From assembly GCA_016214425.1 (NCBI GenBank), contig JACRON010000200.1, positions 1-11,728 on the forward strand: a stretch of 11,728 bases of DNA, read 5' to 3'. The translations under genes and the position numbers were made by a program. Origin of the DNA: Nitrospirota bacterium. GTDB taxonomy: Bacteria; Nitrospirota; CAKKRA01; 9FT-COMBO-42-15. Shown here in pieces: positions 6,473-11,728 of the stretch; the first letter of the stretch is position 1, and each line of letters starts with the position of its first letter. The notes under the pieces were generated by a model. It was not told the DNA's origin. It searched no databases and was given only the letters and a program-made list of their open reading frames with translations.

Positions 6473-8487
6473 TTACAAACTCCTCCTGTATATTACCTCC
6501 CTCTTCCCTGCATTCGGCGGGGAGACGATGCCGTCCTCTTCCATCATTTCTATCATCCTTGCTGCGCGGTTGTAGCCAATGCGCATCTTGCGCTGTATCA
6601 TTGAAATAGACGCCTGTCCTGTTGATGTTACCAAATCAACTGCCCTCTGATAAAATTCATCCCTCTCATCCTCCATGCTGCCTTCTTCATTTTCATCAGG
6701 CAAAGGAGCGCTCATAAACGGCTCGTACACAGGCCCTGCCTGCTTCTTTAGAAAATCAACGATGTGCTTTATTTCGTCTTCTGTGATAAGGGAGCCGTGT
6801 ATCCTCTCAATCCTGGCTGTTCCAGGCGGCATAAAGAGCATGTCACCCCTGCCAAGAAGCTTGCCATCATCAAATCAGCAAGCTCATCAATAATCACTAC
6901 AATATATGGAAGCCTTGAAAGCATCATATCATCTTTTTCTTCATCTTCGCTCTCTTCATACTGTTCAATCTTCTTTATAGTCTTAATGCCTGAATCATGC
7001 ATCCTTGTTTCTGAATCTATCAGATTATTGTATCCATCAATATTCCTCACCCCTTTTTCTGCAAGAAGCCTGTACCGCCTCTGCATCTCGCCGACAATCC
7101 TCTGCAAAGCGCCTGCTGCCTCTTTTGCCTCTGTAATAACAGGCGAGATAAGATGCGGTATGCCTTCGTATGCAGAGAGCTCAAGCATCTTGGGGTCTAT
7201 CATCAATAGCTTTACATCATCCGGTGTTGCTGCAAAGAGCAGGCTGCATATCATGGAATTTAAGGCAACGCTCTTTCCAGAGCCTGTTGCGCCTGCAACG
7301 AGCAGATGGGGCATCCTTGTTAAATCAGCAACAACAGGGTTGCCAAATATGTCCTTGCCAAGCGCAAGGGGAAGCCTTGACCTTGATTCTGAAAAGGCAT
7401 CTGAAGAGAGTATATCCTTAAAAAATACATCCTCCCTTATATTATTTGGTATCTCAATGCCTACAACAGATTTGCCGGGAATCGGCGCAACAATGCGGAC
7501 GCTTAATGCCCTCATTGCCAATGCAAGGTCATCAGCAAGGCCGACAATCCTGTTTACCTTTACACCTGGCGCAGGCTCAAACTCATACATGGTGATTACA
7601 GGGCCGGGATGGACATTGATTACCCTTCCCTCAATGCCATAGTCAAGGAGCTTCTTTTCCAAGATGCTTGAGTTCATCAGGAGCTCCTCCTTTGATACCT
7701 TTCTTGCTGATGCTGGCGGGTCATTCAAAAGGTTTAAAGGAGGCAGTTGATAGTCACCAATCTTCTTTGTCTCTGCAAATGTAAAGTGCTCCTGCCTTGC
7801 GAACTTCTTTGTCTCAACAATCTTCGGAGGTTCTTTATCGTAAAAGAGTTCCTTCTCCCTTACTATATCCTCATCTTCTTTCCAGCGCCTCTCCTGCTCC
7901 TCCTTGATTATCTTCTCTGTCTTTATCTTGTCATATGCCTCAAGGCCCTTGTCCCAGAACCACTGTGAAAATCTGATAAGAGAAAAATTAGTTGAGATTA
8001 TAAGTGAGACTATGCCGAGTGTGACGACTATTATATATGCCCCTGCCTTTGCAACAGATTTTAAAAGGAGATATGCAATTATATCGCCTGCTATGCCTCC
8101 AGCAGGGATATTGCCGCTATAAGATACCGTAATCCTGCTGTATGTAATTGTCAGAAAGGCTGAAAGGGAGAGAAGAAATATTACAGCGCCCGTAAGCTCT
8201 AAATAGAACCTCTTTGATTCAATATTTAATGCCTTCTTCCATCCGAATATAAAGGCAAAAAATGGAAAGAGATATGCCCCTCCGCCAAAGAGCTGGAACA
8301 AGCCGTCTGACAGATATGCGCCAGCAGCACCTGCCCAGTTTTTTACGGCTGCCTGCTGCGAGGCTGTGCTAAAGGAGGGGTCGTCGCTGTGATAGCTCAT
8401 AAGGCTCATCAAGATCAGAAGCCCTGCAGCAATCAGCAGGATGCCTATAATTTCATTAAAACGGCTGCTGTCTTTTTGCTGTGCCAT
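6473..8487 (-). pseudogene. ftsK: DNA translocase FtsK/SpoIIIE, internal deletion plus frameshift
   Basis: FtsK moves chromosome ends across the division septum and activates dimer resolution. Seen from 8487: four or five membrane helices in residues 1-170, a short charged linker, then the motor domain with Walker A GATGSGKS (399-406) and Walker B VIIDELADLM (531-540). Directly after this, near 6876-6859, the frame changes: the first frame runs 32 more non-homologous residues to a stop at 6769, while another frame picks up DGKLLGRGDMLFMPPGTARIERIHG and continues to 6473. About 70 residues that normally separate these blocks, including the ARAAGIHL and ATQRPS region, are missing. The last 60 residues, from DEFYQRAVDLV to YRRSL, are the winged-helix gamma domain that reads KOPS/SRS sites. 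ATG 8487 is the natural start. As assembled, the product would be inactive; because FtsK is usually retained, an assembly error is likely. Confidence -1.
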
Positions 8488-8503
8488 AATTTTAATAATT
8501 ACT

Positions 8504-8612
8504 GGGTTCGAGGATTCAAGGATTCAAGTGTTTTTTAACTACAAGGTTTAAGGATCCAAGATATTGAGTTTTTCTTTCACTTGGCCACTTGAAACCTTGA
8601 CCCCTTGAACCC
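8504..8612. repeat. Imperfect 27-base inverted repeat between rnj and ftsK
   Basis: The arms 8504-8530 and 8586-8612 are complementary at 23 of 27 positions. Each is made of repeated TTCAAGG-type heptamers (for example GGATTCAAGGATTCAAGTG in the left arm), and the 55-base loop holds a further related AAGGTTTAAGGATCCAAG. It fills most of the 137 bases between the rnj stop and the ftsK start. It may be a dispersed small repeat inserted in the operon, or act as a transcript hairpin; no U-tract typical of an intrinsic terminator is adjacent on the minus strand. Confidence -1.
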
Positions 8613-8624
8613 TTTCAAAAAATA

Positions 8625-10277
8625 TTACAGTTCTATTATAATCGGTATTATCATTGGCTTTCTATCCATCTTCTTAATCAGGAGTTTTTTTAAGGTGTTT
8701 CTCACCTTTGTCTTGACCAATACCCAGTCTGACATCAATTCCTGCTCCAATTGCCCGAGGAGATCTAAAACTACCTTCTTCATCTCTTCAATCAGCTCCT
8801 GTGACTCCTCTTCAAGAACAAATCCTCTTGTAACAATATCAGGCCCTGTGACAACCTTTCCTGTCATCTTCTCTATTCCGATAAATACAATTATAATCCC
8901 GTCTGAACCGAGGCGCATCCTGTCGCGGAGCACTATATTTCCCACATCACCTATGACCTTTCCATCTACAAATACCCTTCCTGCCTGTATCTTCTCCTTT
9001 TTAACTGCCACATCTCCGTTCAATTCTAACACATCGCCGTCCTCAAGGATAAATATATTATCCTTGTTAATGCCCAGCATCTCTGCAAGCCTTGCATGAT
9101 AAATCAGGTGCCTGTATTCGCCGTGAATAGGAATAAAAAATTTTGGCCTTACAAGGCACATCATCAGCTTCTGCTCCTCCTGACTTGCATGGCCAGAGAC
9201 ATGGATGTCAGATACATCCTCATATATAACATTTGCGCCCCTTCTAAAAAGGTGGTTGATAATACGCGAGATTGCCTTCTCATTGCCGGGTATTACCCTT
9301 GAAGAGAGGACAACAGTATCTCCCTCTTCAATCTGAATATCCTTATGCTCATTAACAGCCATCCTTGCAAGGGATGACATAGGCTCGCCCTGGCTGCCTG
9401 TTGTAATGATTACAATCTTTTCATCAGGAATATTTTTCATCTCATCAAGTTTTATCCATGTTTTTGGAGGGAGTTTAAGATACCCAAGGTCAAGGGCGAC
9501 CTGAGCGTTGTTTATCATGCTCTTTCCGTTTAATACAACCTTTCTGTCAAACTTGACTGCTGCATCTATTACCTGCTGTATGCGGTGGATGTTTGAGGCA
9601 AATGTGGCGACAATAATCCTCTTCTTTGCTGTCTTAAATACATTCTCAATTGCCTTGCCAACCTCTCTCTCTGATAATGTATAACCCTCTCTTTCTGAAT
9701 TGGTGCTGTCTGAGAGAAGCGCAAGGGTCCCCTTGTCTCCGTATTCGCTGAATTTATGAAAATCAAGGAGCTCGCCGTCAACAGGCGTCTGGTCAAGCTT
9801 AAAATCACCTGTATGAACAATCCTGCCAACAGGCGTTGTAATGCCAATGCCGACGCCGTCAACAATGCTATGCGTAACGCGGATAAACTCAACATTAAAG
9901 CAGCCTAAATCAATTATCTGTCTCGGCTTGACAGGTATAAGTTCAGTTGTTTCATCAAGTTTATGCTCCCTTAATTTGCCTTTAATCAAGCCTATTGTAA
10001 GCGGTGTGGCATATACAGGAATATTTATCTCCTTGAGGATATAAGGAAGTGCGCCGATATGGTCTTCATGGCCATGGGTTATTATTATTCCCCTGACATT
10101 ATCCCTTTTCTCTTTAAGATATGTGAAATCAGGTATGACTATGTCAACCCCAAGCATCTCCTCTTCGGGAAACATCAGTCCTGCATCAACAGCAATGATG
10201 TCATCCCCGCATTCAAAGAGCATCATGTTCAGGCCTATTTCACCAAGGCCTCCAAGGGGTATAATTGATAAACTCAA
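8625..10277 (-). CDS. rnj: Ribonuclease J
   Basis: A 550-residue metallo-beta-lactamase/beta-CASP nuclease with 5'-to-3' exo- and endoribonuclease activity, used in mRNA decay and rRNA maturation; the length is normal. Motifs in order: IIPLGGLGEIGLNM at the start, the zinc site HGHEDH (68-73), THSIVDG, HTGDFKLDQTP (155-165), the beta-CASP blocks LLSDSTNSEREGYT and IVATFASNIHRIQQ, TGSQGEPMSSLARMA, SSRVIPGNEK, HVSGHASQEEQ and FIPIHGEYRHL. The C-terminal domain has KVIGDVGNIVLRDRM. The start is TTG at 10277, preceded by GAGGAAGAG, a fair ribosome binding site; it overlaps the stop of the small upstream gene by two bases, so translation is probably coupled. No residue appears to be missing. Confidence -1.
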   Translation of the reverse strand: MSLSIIPLGGLGEIGLNMMLFECGDDIIAVDAGLMFPEEEMLGVDIVIPDFTYLKEKRDNVRGIIITHGHEDHIGALPYILKEINIPVYATPLTIGLIKGKLREHKLDETTELIPVKPRQIIDLGCFNVEFIRVTHSIVDGVGIGITTPVGRIVHTGDFKLDQTPVDGELLDFHKFSEYGDKGTLALLSDSTNSEREGYTLSEREVGKAIENVFKTAKKRIIVATFASNIHRIQQVIDAAVKFDRKVVLNGKSMINNAQVALDLGYLKLPPKTWIKLDEMKNIPDEKIVIITTGSQGEPMSSLARMAVNEHKDIQIEEGDTVVLSSRVIPGNEKAISRIINHLFRRGANVIYEDVSDIHVSGHASQEEQKLMMCLVRPKFFIPIHGEYRHLIYHARLAEMLGINKDNIFILEDGDVLELNGDVAVKKEKIQAGRVFVDGKVIGDVGNIVLRDRMRLGSDGIIIVFIGIEKMTGKVVTGPDIVTRGFVLEEESQELIEEMKKVVLDLLGQLEQELMSDWVLVKTKVRNTLKKLLIKKMDRKPMIIPIIIEL

Positions 10278-10566
10278 ATCTCTTCCTCTATTTCATTAAA
10301 GCTCATGTACTGAACCCATCGTTTCATTGTATCTAATAAATCCTGCCTTATCCAATCAAGGCTCTGCCATGGCCTGCCCTCCCACCATATCGGCACGCTC
10401 CAGAAATAGTTCCAATTCTCTTCACGATGGTCAGGCTCAATGCGCAGATTATACTCTGATTTATAATCAGACTCTAATATCTTGTATCTACTGCATCCTC
10501 AAAGGCCATTGCCTCTTCAGAAGTATATTTCTTCTTTGTGTAATCAAAATAAGGGGATTCCCTCAT
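10274..10566 (-). pseudogene. Small unknown gene (about 97 codons) broken by two frameshifts
   Basis: No long frame is open here, yet two adjoining frames read like one protein. Segment A (about 10560-10474) gives ESPYFDYTKKKYTSEEAMAF followed by EDAVDTRY and a stop. Segment B (about 10495-10274) gives RYKILESDYKSEYNLRIEP, then HREENWNYFWSVPIWWEGRP, then WQSLDWIRQDLLDTMKRWVQ and YMSFNEIEEEI. The ATG at 10566 leads into segment A only if one G of the four-G run at 10559-10562 is removed; otherwise it stops after seven codons. Segment B ends in a TGA that overlaps the rnj start, as expected for a real operon gene. The Trp/Tyr-rich sequence is not one I recognise. Two single-base errors in the assembly or genuine decay would both explain it. 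Confidence -1.
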
Positions 10567-10604
10567 GCGTAAATCTTATCACCTTTTGCTTTTAATTTCA
10601 ATAT

Positions 10605-11621
10605 CTACTTGCGACCCACAATGACTGCCTCATTGCCATTTACAAAAAGATATACATTTGTCTTCATCCCTACGCGATGAAATTCTGCCTCTACCTCCTC
10701 TGGCCGCAGGAAGTGATTCCCCTGAACATGCTCGCCAAGATTCTGGAATGCCATACCGCGCCTGCTCGGGTCGCGCAAGTCAGAACGGTTCTTTGGCCAG
10801 TTCGGCTCCCAGATAACAGCAGATCCCCCGTCTTTTAGATGTTCTTTGAATAAACGAAATACATTTTCCTTCTCATCCCATACATGATGCAGTGCGCGGT
10901 TCATAGCAATCAAATCAACAGGCTCATTAACTGTAAATTTGTATATATCACCCTTCATAAACTTAAGCCGATTATCAACACCATCCCTTTTTGCGAGCCT
11001 TGCAGCATGGTTTATGCTCTCCTCAAACCCGTCAAGACCAATACCGCGCAGATGAGGAAAGCGAAGCGCCATCCTTCTTAGATACCAGCCGTTCCCGCAG
11101 CCAAGGTCAACAGCAAGGCCGCCTTTTTTATCTGTCTCATTGTAAACAGGCACATTTGGCAATATCTGCTGTTCAAACAGACCTGCGAACATTGCCTCAA
11201 GCATTGGGCCAAAAAGATGAAGAATGCTTTCACGCTCTGCAAGCACCTTTTCTCCTGGTCTCTCACCGCTCCTTATAAGAGTTGCTGTCCTCTCTGCCAT
11301 ATGCGCAGAGAGCACTGACTGCACTGCAAATGGCATTAGTGTGCCCAGTGCCTCCGGCACAAAGGCTTTGCCAAGCTCTGTCAACTGAAATTTCCCATCA
11401 GCCTCATCAAGCAGACCAAATGCAAATGCAGCATCGCACCAGCGATTCAGATAACCCTTATCCAGACCTGTCTTTGCTGACAGCTCATCAGGCACTGCCT
11501 TCCCCATCTCGGCTAATGTTGAAAAAATGGGATTGGCTACACCGATATACGCCACATCAAGCGCCATTGCCCCCTGCATCTGCGCCATAACCTGACTGCG
11601 AAGCTCCTGTGAAATGCTCAT
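10605..11621 (-). CDS. SAM-dependent methyltransferase with N-terminal winged-helix domain
   Basis: A 338-residue class I methyltransferase. Residues about 15-90 look like a winged-helix dimerisation domain of the O-methyltransferase kind (NPIFSTLAEMGKAVPDELSA, TGLDKGYLNRWCDAAFAFGL, FQLTELGKAF). The catalytic Rossmann domain begins with motif I VDLGCGNGWY (171-180), the acidic SAM-ribose ligand Asp197 in GIGLDG, GDIYKF, then DLIAMNRALHHVWDE and LKDGGSAVIWEPNWP. The methyl acceptor is unknown; small-molecule O-methylation is the usual role of this architecture. ATG 11621 is preceded by AGGAGA at a good distance. Two 60-base lines counted inside it have 52% and 57% G+C, against 43-45% for two lines of yajQ and the ABC operon, so composition differs somewhat. 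It is followed, 38 bases on, by the small broken gene and rnj. Confidence -1.
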   Translation of the reverse strand: MSISQELRSQVMAQMQGAMALDVAYIGVANPIFSTLAEMGKAVPDELSAKTGLDKGYLNRWCDAAFAFGLLDEADGKFQLTELGKAFVPEALGTLMPFAVQSVLSAHMAERTATLIRSGERPGEKVLAERESILHLFGPMLEAMFAGLFEQQILPNVPVYNETDKKGGLAVDLGCGNGWYLRRMALRFPHLRGIGLDGFEESINHAARLAKRDGVDNRLKFMKGDIYKFTVNEPVDLIAMNRALHHVWDEKENVFRLFKEHLKDGGSAVIWEPNWPKNRSDLRDPSRRGMAFQNLGEHVQGNHFLRPEEVEAEFHRVGMKTNVYLFVNGNEAVIVGRK

Positions 11622-11728
11622 TGATATTTTCTCCTGTTAAGAATTTAGATAAGATTTTTACAGAAATAATAACATTCTATTTATTGTATTCTATCAGGCA
11701 GGTGTTATTTCTTCTTTAATTATTTTCT

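Noticed and set aside
6764..7642. A 292-codon plus-strand frame opposite ftsK
   Set aside because: It is antisense to the well-supported FtsK motor domain, is rich in Ser, Leu and Ile as expected of a shadow frame, and shows no domain.
8605..9099. A 164-codon plus-strand frame opposite the rnj 3' end
   Set aside because: It is the mirror of conserved RNase J codons; the composition is Ser/Thr/Phe-rich with no recognisable motif.
11665..11700. Two TAGAAT boxes on the minus strand as a -10 for the methyltransferase gene
   Set aside because: Neither has a -35-like hexamer at 16-18 bases, and AT-rich sequence makes such hits common by chance.

Overview
The window reads as chromosomal DNA of a Gram-negative, moderately AT-leaning bacterium (about 43-45% G+C on two lines I counted inside the minus-strand operon). 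It has a LolA lipoprotein carrier (so an outer membrane), an RNase J (absent from most gammaproteobacteria, usual in Deltaproteobacteria/Desulfobacterota and Nitrospirota), FtsK, YajQ and a periplasmic c-type cytochrome. A Nitrospirota- or Desulfobacterota-like lineage fits the gene content, but this is inference; there is no rRNA or tRNA to fix the taxonomy.

Layout. Plus strand, 1-2212: the 3' part of a MOFRL-type glycerate 2-kinase gene with a frameshifting lesion near its end, a YfcE/MJ0936-like metallophosphoesterase 17 bases after it, and then a two-gene unit behind its own extended -10 promoter, made of a 77-aa conserved-looking small protein overlapping (TAATG) a retropepsin-like aspartyl protease. 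Minus strand, 2271-11621: read in transcription order, a winged-helix SAM methyltransferase, a small frameshifted unknown gene, RNase J (TTG start overlapping that gene's stop), FtsK (broken by an internal deletion plus frameshift), LolA, an ABC-2 ATPase/permease pair, YajQ, a DUF1573/di-heme cytochrome c fusion, and a remnant of a thioredoxin/DsbA-like protein. From LolA to YajQ the genes abut or overlap and look like one transcription unit.

Two intergenic inverted-repeat elements stand out. A nested hairpin lies at 3407-3503 (imperfect 28-base outer arms around a perfect 14-base-arm palindrome). A 27-base imperfect inverted repeat built from TTCAAGG-like units lies at 8504-8612, between rnj and ftsK.

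The most unusual aspect is the number of damaged genes: glycerate kinase, ftsK, the small gene before rnj, and the cytochrome/thioredoxin junction all carry frameshifts or missing segments, in four loci of one 11.7-kb window. Since RNase J, LolA, YajQ and the ABC pair look fully intact, and FtsK is rarely dispensable, assembly or read errors are the leading explanation; real decay cannot be excluded from sequence alone. I did not find a clear new defence or mobile system. The least characterised intact unit is the small protein/retropepsin pair.
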